Shown here piece by piece: positions 22,088 to 31,896 of a stretch of DNA of 64,000 nt; position 1 is the stretch's first letter, and the number at the start of each line of letters is the position of its first letter. Under the pieces are notes generated by a model. The model saw only the letters and a list, made by a program, of their open reading frames with translations. It had not been told where the DNA came from and did no database searches. The position numbers and the translations under genes are program-made. The stretch is from Parastagonospora avenae f. sp. tritici 18332-5 (lineage: Eukaryota; Ascomycota; Dothideomycetes; Pleosporales; Phaeosphaeriaceae): contig JAFJTR010000078.1 of NCBI GenBank assembly GCA_022559985.1, positions 62,001 through 126,000 on the forward strand, written 5' to 3'.

Positions 22088-24125
22088 ATGTCGGCCGTTG
22101 TCCACTTACCACTACTCAACACCCAGAATCCATACATGCTCAAGGACAAAGTCGTGGATTCCTTCACACCTACCTTCACTGCCGTGAATGGACGAGGTTC
22201 ACCGCCAACGCCACGCACATCTGCCAGCACCTTGGGCATGAGTGCACGTCCAAGTCCCACACAACAAACCGAGCTACGGCCGTCCGAGAACGGTTACCAC
22301 AGTGGCGCCAGTTCTGACTCTTCAAGCTCATCTAGCCCGGACTCTGCGGGCAGTCCCCCCAACAAGAGACCGCGTTCAGACTCTCCCGAACACAAGGCCA
22401 GTGCAAGTGGAGGCATGGAGGCTCCACAGCACCGCCAGTTTCCTTCCATAGACCGGCCCACTGAGCATGAGCGACGCTGGACTGCCGAGCCTCAGTCACT
22501 CAATGGCTATCGCGACATGCGTGAGCCGCGTCCGATGGATCAAGTGCATGGCAGCATGCCGCCCATGGCAACGCAGCATCTACCCCTCAGCGAGCATGGC
22601 GGATTTGAGCCTGGAAACTCGACCGATCCTAATCGAACTGCCGCACAGCAGCAAAATGACGCCAAAAAGAGGAAGAGGCAGTTTGCCAACCGAACCAAGA
22701 CTGGCTGTGGGACCTGCCGAAGGCGAAAGAAGAAGTGCGATGAGGCGAAGCCTGAATGTATGTGCACATCTACATCCTCCAAAGTACACAGAATCGAACT
22801 AACACCTTGTCAGGTAACAATTGTACCCGTGGTGGTTTTATATGTGAGGGCTACACTAGCAAGGTTCCTTGGTCGAAGAATGGCGCAGCGAAGCAGCCAC
22901 CCCCGTTGCAGGCCAAGGAGCAATTACCACCCCACGATTTGACTGCAAACTATCCGAAATGTCCAGGCTGCAATCAGATTCACATACCGCATTGCGAACC
23001 GACACGCAGCAACAGCCAGCCATACTCGGATCCCCGGTCCCTAAACGGGTCTGAAGGTGCTCGAGTCCGACCAATCGTAGTCGAGGAGCAAGAGCGCAAA
23101 CCTCCTGCACCTAGCAGTTGGAACAGCGGCTGGAACGAGCCTCCTCGTGTTTCCTATCCAGAGCATGCGCCGTCTGTACCTGCGCAGTATGCCCAGCCAC
23201 CCGCTCCGAACAACGACAGGACGCCATCGCACGATCATCACATGCCTCAGCCACAAGGACCCCCTCCGCCCCGGCAACACAATCCACGAATCTATCACCA
23301 CACTCCTCAAAGCATGAGCCATACTACCAGTCATACTCCTGCTCTAGCTGATGCCCATCATCAAGCGCCACAACAACCTCGTCAACCACCATCAATGGCA
23401 CCGCCTACATCTGCGCCGCCTGCGCCGCAACCAGCGCATTATGCGCCTCAACCAAGGGCGCACAAGACCGAAAAGGAGAAGATGTTGAACGGAGAGCCAT
23501 TTTTGCCAAACGACGAGCAGTTGATGCGGGAACGCTCCCAGTGCACCAACGCCGTCTACGCCTACAACAGCACTGCCAACCCATCTGTGGTCATCTCGCG
23601 AGGGGAGCGCGAGCGAAACTTCAAGCTGATTGTAGCGGCTCAATGGATCCCTCCACGCCATATGGACCATCGCCCGGGTGCTCCCAACGGTGCTCATCTT
23701 GGTGGAAACGTGAATGTTGCCACACCGTTCCACTGCGACTATGGCTACAATATTTCTATCGGCGACAACGTCACAATTGGAGCTCATTGTCAGCTTCTCG
23801 ATTCTGCTAGGATCGCTATCGGAAGGAATGTCAAGATTGGTGCTCGCGTAACCATCCAAACGCTCAAGACACCAACCGACACACATAGCCTCAAAGGCAG
23901 CAATGGCACGGAGATTGCTGCTGAAGTTCACATTGGTGAGAACGTTTACATCGGCGATAATGTTGTCATTGAAGCTGGGGTGAAAATCGGACATCACGCA
24001 ATCATCAGATCTGGATCTGTTGTTCTTACTGTAAGTAACAAGCCATTGCCCTCTTGACACATGGGACTAACACTGAATAGGATATCGCACCTCACATTGT
24101 TGCGCGTGGCAACCCAGCGTTGTGA
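22088..24125 (+). CDS. Zn2Cys6 protein fused to a maltose-acetyltransferase-like hexapeptide domain
   Basis: Exons 22088-22757, 22814-24030 and 24081-24125 give 643 residues. Residues 1-200 are disordered, Ser/Pro-rich, with KKRKRQF as a likely nuclear signal. A full fungal Zn2Cys6 cluster follows (Cys207, 210, 217, 224, 227, 234), interrupted by the first intron exactly at the fourth Cys. A Pro/His/Gln-rich linker runs to about residue 440. The C-terminus has the Mac domain of sugar O-acetyltransferases (EKEKMLNGEPF..) and then left-handed beta-helix hexapeptides (VNVATPFHCDYGYNISIGDN, VKIGARVTIQT, VYIGDNVVIEAGVKIG, HIVARGNPAL), as in NodL and galactoside acetyltransferase. The family's catalytic His seems replaced: by eye GHP aligns with KTP, giving Thr576, although His581 is nearby. 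It is probably a nuclear regulator whose hexapeptide domain trimerises or binds a ligand; that role is inference. Confidence 0.85.
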
Positions 24126-24673
24126 TAGCTTCCACTCCGCACATGCCGGTGAAGGCGCACGACATTCACGCTGGTGTGGCGATTCGGCAACGCTCTGCTC
24201 AACGCACGCAAAGCACTGCAGCTGCTGACCCAGTCATTCGTCCTTTTTACTCTTCTCTGCTGGTGTTTATAAGGCGCGAATTTGGCGGGATACCCTGATC
24301 TGATTTTTTTGGGACTTGTTTGTGATTAGTATTTCACGTGGTAGCTGCTGCCAGCAGGATATGGCTCGCTCGAATGACGGAAACGTACCACTTTCAAAGA
24401 TGATGATGATTTTCCCGTGCCAAAATGACTGCACTTTGACCTGCATGAGTTGATGGCGAGACGTGTGGACAAGAAGTATTCGCGCGCGCCAATACGCCCT
24501 GCTGCAGGTGCTGCAGATAATATTACGCCCGGCACGTCAATCGCGGCTTTTTTAATCGCATCCGTCATTTCCTCTTCGGGACTAAACATTTTTGTTTGAG
24601 GCTGTTCCGAAGGCGTTTAGCGGCTGTCTGCCGCGACGTCACGTGGTAGTCCCGTCCCAAGAATTTCCCGAAC
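24126..24673. other. Intergenic, promoter of mitochondrial uL3
   Basis: No supported gene in about 550 bp between two genes in the same direction. Confidence 0.5.
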
Positions 24674-25755
24674 ATGTCCAACACGACGACCTGCGCATCC
24701 GCTCCGCCACATCACACAATGCCACCCAAAGCGCCCCTCAATTGGGGACTATTGCCCCCGGCATTCCTTCTACCGTCATCAATTAGGGCGCTGATCCCAG
24801 CACAACCCGCCGTCGCAGCGACTTCATACACATGCATCCGCACCATCAAATCCACGAACACACCGCGGCCCGATCGCTTCGCCCACCGCCCAGGCAAACC
24901 AGCACTAAATAGCACATCTGCAGCAGCCCTAGAACGTAAAGCGCACTCGACGCCATTACGCACCGGTCTTCTAGCTCTCAAGCGTGGCATGACAGCCATA
25001 TATGACCCCACCACAGGCAAACGCGCAGCCTGCACCGTCCTACAGCTCGACCGCAATGTAGTCGTTGCGCATAAGACGAGAGACAAGAACGGATACTGGG
25101 CCGTTCAAATAGGCGCTGGGCAGAGGGAGGCTAGGAACGTCACGAAACCAATGCTGGGCCATTTTGCAAAGGCAGAGACTGCGCCCAAGAGATGGGTCGT
25201 GGAATTCAAGGTCAAGGGGCAGGAGGGCTTGGGTGTGCAGGTTGGAGAAAGCGTTGGTGCGGGGTGGTTCAAAGAGGGCATGTGGGTTGACGTTCGGGGC
25301 ATTTCAAGAGGAATGGGATTCGCTGGTGTAAGTTCTGGCCGTTTCTACATTCAAGATTCTTGGAGCATAGACTGATTGATTCACAGGGCATGAAACGCCA
25401 CGGCTTCAGCGGACAGCCCGCATCCCACGGTCAATCGCTCATGCACCGCGGCATGGGATCGGCCGGAGGTTCTCAAGGGTCCGGATCTCGTGTGCTTCCC
25501 GGCAAGCGCATGGCAGGAAGAATGGGTAATGAGAGTGTAACGGTCAAAAACCTGAGGGTCATGCAGGTCGACGAGAAGAATGGTATTGTGGTGGTTAACG
25601 GATGTGTTCCCGGGCCGAAGAACCAGGTCATCAAGGTGCAGGATGCGTTGGGCAAACCATGGCCCGAGGGCCCGATGAGTGTCGAGAAGTCGCAGCCGGT
25701 GGAGGTTTTGGAGACGGTGGTGGAAGAGACGCCGGCGGCGACAGCGACAGCGTAA
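24674..25755 (+). CDS. MRPL9: Mitochondrial large-subunit ribosomal protein uL3m
   Basis: Exons 24674-25327 and 25387-25755 (59-nt phase-0 intron) give 340 residues. The ribosomal L3 core is clear: TGLLALKRGMTAIYDPTTGKR, VTKPMLGHFAKA, WVDVRGISRGMGFAG|GMKRHGFSGQPASHGQSLMHRGMGS and LPGKRMAGRMGNESVTVKNLRV. The roughly 75 residues before the core are Arg/Ala/Ser-rich and fit a mitochondrial presequence. A second in-frame ATG at 24719 (MPPKAPLNW) gives 325 residues and may be the true start, because many homologues begin with MPP-like residues. The protein sits near the peptidyl transferase centre of the mitoribosome. Its C-terminus carries a short acidic/Thr-Ala tail. Confidence 0.92.
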
Positions 25756-25990
25756 GGTTGTATCAGAGGTAGGAGAATGTACAATATTCCACATAAACCT
25801 CGTGGCGTTACACTTGCGTGCCATCCTAGGCATGGATAGGTTTTGAATATATGAACATGTGAGAACAAGTTGTTTTTCCAATGTCCGTTGTATGAAGGGT
25901 TATATGAAGGTTGAAGAATGGATCTAGATGCTTACGAGTGCAAGCTGGTCCCTAATGCTTTTTGTCTTATGCGTTTCCATTGCATTACCG

Positions 25991-26377
25991 CTAGTACTCG
26001 TCGTCGTCGTCGTCGTCGTCATCATCTCCACTATCCTCGCCGACGTAATCATCTTCTCCAGTGCCCTCGTAGCCATCGTCTCCATCTTCATCTCCACCTC
26101 CCGCCTCACCCTCATCCTCTTCACGCTCTTCGTCCTCACCCTCGCCTTCCTCTTCTTGGGCGTCTTCATAGTCCTGCTCAGTCACTTTCCCACCATCTCC
26201 CTCTTCCTCTCGTGCATCAGCCTCGCGGTGTGCATCGAACACAGCCTTGGGCTCAGGATAATCATCAGGTTCGTAAGGTTTGAGTCAGTGGGCGTGCATG
26301 AAGTCGAACTTGCTGTCGAAGTTGGCATCTTGCATGATTTGGTTGTCGGAAGGGGGGTTGTTGGGTTGAGGGGGCAT
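25991..26377 (-). pseudogene. Acidic protein gene interrupted by one in-frame TGA
   Basis: From an ATG at 26375-26377 one frame runs 30 codons (MPPQPNNPPSDNQ..FMHAH), meets TGA at 26285-26287, and continues for 97 codons to TAG. The downstream part (LKPYEPDDYPEPKAVFDAHREADAREE, then a strongly acidic tail ending in a run of Asp and EY) reads like a natural continuation. It contains no Met, so it cannot be started independently at AUG. No splice pair that removes the TGA keeps the frame: the best pair found is 58 nt long and has weak sites. The TGA differs from TGG by one base. Possible explanations are a recent nonsense mutation, a sequence error, or programmed readthrough (context TGA CTC). 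I do not recognise the protein; the acidic tail suggests binding to basic partners such as histones or ribosomal proteins. Confidence 0.5.
25997..26021. repeat. GTC/GAC trinucleotide repeat coding for poly-Asp
   Basis: About eight GTC units on the plus strand encode the poly-aspartate end of the minus-strand acidic ORF. Length variation here would change only the number of Asp residues. Confidence 0.75.
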
Positions 26378-26884
26378 AGTGAGGTGTGGTGAGATGTGGA
26401 TGGGATGTGTTCGAAGTGTGAAGAGGTGGTTAAGTCCTTGAGTGTTTGATGGTTGAGTACTAGGTGGTTGACAGTAAGGTAATTTTAGGGCAGGTGGACA
26501 AGCAATGGCAATATTTATATGTTAAAAGGAAGACATGACGAGGAGCTAAAGGTAACTAGTGCGGGAAAGATAGTAACGACGTCAATTTTCACTGTTAAAC
26601 GTTCCGCATCCGAACTTCCCAATACATGACTTCATGGCTAACAAACGAGAACAACTTGACGCCACCAGGTTAGTATCCTATCCAATTTCCGAGTACAAGA
26701 GTCTCGAGCCTCATACTGCAGGTTGTCAACAACGACGAAAAGCGACCGGGGTATCTGATAGCCCGAAGCTATACACAGCATCACCACGCTTCGATTATCA
26801 CAGCAAGTCCCTGTGTATTGCTCCAGGCACCCTGGTCGCTTTCCTTTCCGTCGTGGGTGGGAACCTGCAGTACTCATCCAAAAT
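26378..26884. other. Intergenic between two minus-strand genes
   Basis: No supported gene. The left end is the presumed leader and promoter of the acidic ORF. Confidence 0.45.
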
Positions 26885-28264
26885 TTACTCATCATCGTAC
26901 TCCCCCTCACTCCCACTGTCGTTCCAAATATCATCCCCCTCGAAATCACAATCGCTCCCTCCATTAATCACAAAATCACTGCAAACGTCCGAATCAATAT
27001 CGGACCTGACGTACCGCCCCCGCTCGCTCCCAGACACACACGTATCGTCGTCGTCGCCCGTATCGGACTCGTAGCGGACCGGCACGCCGTACTCACTACC
27101 AGCGTACGGTGATAGAGTTGAAGAAGAAGAGTAACGTCGCGCAATGGCTGGCGGCGGCGAAGGAGCGCGCTGGATTCGTGGGCGTGGCGACGATGAGGCG
27201 TGTGCTCTGGTGGGAGGACTGGACATGGATCGCTGGCGAGCGTGGTCGGTGCTTGAGGAGAAGGAGATGTGTCTGCGAGATCGACACTGTCCCCACTCGC
27301 TGGGAGCAGGTGACGAGGAGACATAGTGATGTGCCGCAGGGGATGCTGAAGAGTCTCTGTGTCCGTCTACAGGGGAGGAAGAAGCGTATCGCCGTATCGC
27401 ACGTTCCCTGGATACTTTACGACTTCGATGAGGCACGTCGTCTTCTTCGTCGCTCTCGTAGTGTATGCTCGGTGAAGAAGATGCGTATCCTCCAGGCATG
27501 CGAGGAGATTGGCCCCGACCTGCGTCGCCGCTTCGCGGTGACTTGGATCTCCATCTGTCTCTTGTTTCAACAATGGAATCTTCGTCACTGTTCCATCCTC
27601 CCAGTCTTGGTCTTCCTACCTCGTCATCTCCACCGTCACCAACATAAGTCTGCACATCTGTCTCACTCTCGCTGTCGTACCTGACTCTTCTCGGCTTCAA
27701 TTTGGGAACTGATCTCGACCTCTGCCTATGCGACTGTGTCCGATCAACAGGCATCTCATCATATTCTTGTGGCACCCAATAGGCCCGCATGATCTCATGA
27801 TGATTCCCAAACTTGGCTTCTTTCATGATACGGTGAATAGAATCTTGTTCCTTGGCTGATATACTTGGAAGTGATGGAGAATATTCATCTTCATAGAAAC
27901 TCCCTGGGACATTTTGGTGCCTCGGAGTGTGTTGGACATGAGTTCTAGCTGGTGTATGGTAGTCCTGGTCAATGTAGTCATCTCTAGCATCGACTGGAGG
28001 AGAGATATAGTCTTGAGTAGAACAGCCAGTGTTCTTGCGCCTTGATCGACGTGCTGATTCAACGTACGGTCCGATGTGATCGTCTGGTCGTGGCATGCGT
28101 GCATGATCGATATAGTCAGCTCCCGGGCTGGACTGGTATGCATCATAGTAGTGTGCCCGACGTGTTGTAGTATGATCAGTCCGATGGTCTCGTACATGCA
28201 ATCGATAATGCTCTGGTTCAGTACCGTGGTTGTAGCCGTATATACGGAACTGTTCGTATGCCAT
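26885..28264 (-). CDS. Ser/Arg-rich low-complexity protein of unknown function
   Basis: Single ORF of 459 residues starting MAYEQFRIYGYNHG. Much of it is predicted disorder rich in Ser, Arg, Asp and Tyr. The only ordered-looking stretch is around residues 140-175 (SAKEQDSIHRIMKEAKFGNHHEIMRAYWVPQEY). The C-terminal half repeats a short motif of the form [YH]-[AV]-SSSP (starting near residues 260, 293, 314 and 355, with a YSSSS variant at 378), separated by basic or acidic spacers. The end is very acidic (DSGSEGEYDDE). SR-type and SP-rich sequence suggests heavy phosphorylation and RNA or chromatin association, but this is inference. No family is recognised. A long uninterrupted frame with biased composition supports a real gene; small introns could still be hidden. 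Confidence 0.6.
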   Translation of the reverse strand: MAYEQFRIYGYNHGTEPEHYRLHVRDHRTDHTTTRRAHYYDAYQSSPGADYIDHARMPRPDDHIGPYVESARRSRRKNTGCSTQDYISPPVDARDDYIDQDYHTPARTHVQHTPRHQNVPGSFYEDEYSPSLPSISAKEQDSIHRIMKEAKFGNHHEIMRAYWVPQEYDEMPVDRTQSHRQRSRSVPKLKPRRVRYDSESETDVQTYVGDGGDDEVGRPRLGGWNSDEDSIVETRDRWRSKSPRSGDAGRGQSPRMPGGYASSSPSIHYESDEEDDVPHRSRKVSRERAIRRYASSSPVDGHRDSSASPAAHHYVSSSPAPSEWGQCRSRRHISFSSSTDHARQRSMSSPPTRAHASSSPRPRIQRAPSPPPAIARRYSSSSTLSPYAGSEYGVPVRYESDTGDDDDTCVSGSERGRYVRSDIDSDVCSDFVINGGSDCDFEGDDIWNDSGSEGEYDDE

Positions 28265-29457
28265 GTTGAGTGGGGTCCGACCGACTTCAGCCCTGGTCTG
28301 ATGATGTGATACTGCAGCACGCGGGCGAAAGCGCAGTTGCAGGAAAAGGCTAGATCTTGTTTCAAAGCTCTTGAGGGTTTAACATGCTTCTGTCATTTCT
28401 GATCGGTGTGGGAAAGTGAGGGAAGAGCCTCATGCGTGTACACGTGGTGGTCCACTAGCCCAAAGTAGCAGCGCTAGCATATCTGATGCACCACCATGTG
28501 TCTCTTCAATGGTGTTTCATAGCAAGCTTCAGCATTCTTTTTAATGAAAAGCATAACACTTGAAGGATATGTCCAAGAAGCACACAAATTGTGTATGCAG
28601 AAAGTCTCACCTTCCTGATCAGGCTTCCTTGGCACGAGGTGTGCAAGTTTATGAAATTCTTCTACATCATCCGGCATCACAGAGTCCTGATAATGGAACC
28701 ATCTCCCCAGTAGGACATTATCAATCTCACGAAAAGATACAAGCCGTGTTGTCACAGGAGCGGTGGCCTGATTTCCTGCTCGTCTCCACTTACCGCTCGT
28801 CGACAGGAAGCGGGGCGGATGCTCGGAATCGTGCAACCGGCTGCGAAGCGATTCAACAAGTCAATTAAGCGTTTTGTGGGGACCAAAAGCTTTTCCCTGT
28901 TCGGCAAAACGACAATCGCACTGGGCAGGGGAAGGAACGATGAAGCTGCATGCTCGCATGAAGAAGATCTGATCAGCGTGACGATCAAGAAGAAGCCAAG
29001 ACGACATCATGAACAATTGCAAGTGCGAGTGAGTAGGATAGAAGCAGTACAAGTGATTGGATGTGAGCGACTGTGTGAATCTCAGAGGCACGCGAGCAGA
29101 GCAAAACCAAGCACATTATTAGAAAGATCCTACCATTGCCGAACCCGATAGCTGCACAATCTCGACCACACGCTCTGAGAAAATAACCCATCCATCATGC
29201 CTCCCCAAGATGATGTACGTACGTTTCCAATGACACAAAAGATCCAGCGCAGTAAAACGCCCGAGAGTGACTGCCCAGAGAAGACTAGCCAGATAAGGTC
29301 AAACTCGTCTTCAGTTCCTTCTGGCCATTCACATTCGCGGCCTTGCTCGATAGACCACTATAACACGCCTAGTTGCCGCCACCGTGTTGGTCTTGTCAGG
29401 TGTCAACATGGCGCAGTTGCGGCGGCCCCAGTATATTCACACAAGCCCCGACGGCAT
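28265..29457. other. Intergenic, with a weak minus-strand gene candidate at 28474-28990
   Basis: No firm gene. On the minus strand, two good donors (GTAAGT at 28793, GTGAGA near 28612) and in-frame acceptors could join short segments (..CRRA / DSVMPDDVEEFHKLAHLVPRKPDQE / VLCFSLKRM..) into a small protein, but no ATG start was found and there is no family match. The rest is flanking sequence of RHO1's 3' end. Confidence 0.25.
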
Positions 29458-30356
29458 CTACAAGATCAGGCACTTCTTCGACTTCTTCTCTTTCCGGGTG
29501 AGCAGGGCAGCTCGTGTGGCGTGCTCAAACACCTCTCGGACACCCTCGTTCGTCTTTGCGGAGCACTCGAGGTACTTCTGGGCGCCAATCTTCTTGCGGA
29601 CATCCTCAGCCTGCAACGTGTTAGTGAGGCAGCGGGCAGGGGAGTGCGCGAATACGGACCTGCTCTGGGGTTACTGGCTTCTGGGAAGTCTTGTGGAGCT
29701 CCTCAATGGTCTTCTGGTCGAAGCGCAAATCCTTCTTGCAGCCGACCAGGATGATGGGCAGGCCCTGGCAGAAGTGAAGGACCTCAGAGATCCACTGCAG
29801 CACAGTTAGCGGCCGTTCATGCAGAGCCGGAACACGTGGTTCGTACCTTCTCCTGCACGTTGTCGAGCGAGTCGGGCGAGTCAATAGCGAAGCAAATCAG
29901 GATAACGTGCGAGTCGGGGTAGGAGAGCGGGCGGAGACGGTCGTAATCTTCCTGGCCAGCGGTATCCCAGAGGGCGAGCTCGACGTGCTTGCCGTCAACC
30001 TCGACGTCGGCGACGTAGTTCTCGAAGACAGTGGGGACATAGACCTATTGAGACGGCACAGTCAGTTTTCAGTATGCGGATGATGTAATGGGCGTGCGTG
30101 GTGCTGGTGCGATGGGCAGCTGCGCGGGCCAGCTAGGCTGACGCAGCTCAGGGATGGAGGCAAAAGCGCGGCGGAACTGACCTCAGGGAAGGTGCCCTTG
30201 GAGAAGACACTGCACACAATCTGTTAGCGGGTGAAGGTCATGGCCACGGGGGCAGCAGTCCGCGATGGCCGCGTGCACTAGTACATACATGAGCAGACAA
30301 GTCTTTCCACAGGCGCCGTCACCGACAATAACGAGCTTTCGACGAATCTCGGCCAT
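29458..30356 (-). CDS. RHO1: Rho1-type small GTPase
   Basis: Five exons (30289-30356, 30182-30209, 29847-30044, 29660-29794, 29458-29610) give exactly 193 residues, the usual Rho1 length. Visible motifs are the P-loop GDGACGKT (residues 12-19), the switch I effector loop VYVPTVFENY, switch II DTAGQEDYDRLRPLSY, the base-specificity motif GCKKD, ECSAK, a Lys-rich C-terminus, and the CaaX box CLIL, whose final Leu predicts geranylgeranylation. Fungal Rho1 at the plasma membrane activates beta-1,3-glucan synthase and protein kinase C (cell wall integrity pathway) and organises actin. The second exon is only 28 nt. The gene is essential in most fungi. It is transcribed divergently from UFD2. Confidence 0.95.
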
Positions 30357-31896
30357 GGCGATGTGTGGAGTGGGTGCGGGTGTTGGCGGCGGTGTGGATG
30401 CGGGAGGTGGTGCTGTTGCGAGAACAGAGTGTTAGCAAAGGATGGAGAGGAGTGGTGATTGAAGTAGGGTTGTGAAGACGGAGGCTGCGCTGCTGCTGAA
30501 CACTAGGCGCTCAGTGCGCGGCTGGGCTCGTGCCTGGAGGCTGAGCTGTCCAAAACGGGCACAAGGGCAGGAATCGTGGCGGTGCAGCTACGAACCGTGA
30601 TGCAATCGAATCAGAGACGAGCGACGGAGCAGGCGAGCAGGCAGAGAGGGGCGTGGGAGAGTGCAGTGGGAGAGTATCGTTGTGTTGACGGGGCAGCGTT
30701 TGGCGGAAGTAGTCGTTTTAATGCGGCTAGCTCCTACGCAGATAGCGACGATAACATCCATGGATGCATCCATACGCCCACGGTTGCTCCATGTGATGCC
30801 TGATGCCGTGATGCCTCTGCGCACCGCTAGAACACGGACAATCGCCTACCCGCTGCTGAGTATTCCTCCAGGACCTGCACATCTGCTCTGCCGGCCGCCG
30901 CCATCACCGCCTGTTTTGCACCGACCGCCATGGTTGAGGTCACGGGTCTGCCTCCCGCGAGCGTTATTAGACACCAGCGGTCGCTGTTTCAGCGACAGTT
31001 TGACGTGCCGCTGCCAATACAGCTGCTGGCCCGTGGAGCCCTTTGCGTCGAGCTTGGGGCTTTGTGTACAACGCTGCTTACAGTCGTTCATGTGCGTGCA
31101 CACGCCCGTCCTGTCCAACGCCCGTCATGGCCTGTCTGCCCACCCTATTCCGTGCCGTCTAGACTCTGGCACCGTCATCTGGCAAGGCCGGTGCAGACAG
31201 GCTCCCATGCCTTTGTGCAGGTAAACGTCGAGCAATCCCCGCAATGAACAAGGGTCCACCTCGGCTCACGTACCACTGCTGCTGCTTGGCGCGTCGCGTA
31301 CGTTGAGTGGACGATGGAAGATGGTCCCCAGCGTCATAAGTCATATCAGGATTGTCGTATATCAACAATGGGACGTGTGTGCAGGGTGAGACAGTATAGA
31401 TCTGCAGCTTGGGGAGTCACACAGGCGTCCTCCGGGACAACCAGCATGAGAGTGATAGCTGCTGCCGAGTAGGCGTGCATCTTCAAGCTGTGAGACAAAG
31501 TCATGGTATATTGTATCATGTAGTCGGCGCGATAGTCGACTCTTGATCTTTCTCAAGTGACGAGAATCGAGACATCACTTAGTGTCTCACTGAAGCTATT
31601 TTCAACGTACTACTTCTATCTTCAGATATCAAGGAAATTCCCCAAGAGTGAATGCTGATGAATGCACCGTTCCCCTTGCCTCGGCGGCGTTCCACGTGAA
31701 GTGGTGAATAGGCGCGCGTGTAATGTGGGGGCTAGGCTCCTACTGACCTCACTGCGCGCGGAGCCTCGTCGGGAACCTTTCAAGTGATATTACACGAACT
31801 ACAGCAACTCTTCCATTCTTTTGCCTCACGTTGCCCCGTCACCATCTCTCCACCGCGCCTACACTCTGTGACTACCACAACTTCAATTCACACGCC
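30357..31896. other. RHO1/UFD2 divergent promoter region
   Basis: About 1.5 kb between outward-facing genes. GC-rich next to RHO1, where its leader lies. ORFs around 30.6-31.3 kb overlap in several frames and lack family signals. Confidence 0.45.

Noticed and set aside
25928..26392. Plus-strand 154-codon ORF that looks like a multi-pass membrane protein
   Set aside because: It is the antisense shadow of the acidic minus-strand ORF: GAC/GAG codons read backwards give Val, Leu and Ile, which creates false hydrophobic helices.
27109..27684. Plus-strand 191-codon ORF
   Set aside because: It lies fully antisense to the 459-residue Ser/Arg-rich ORF and has no recognisable features.
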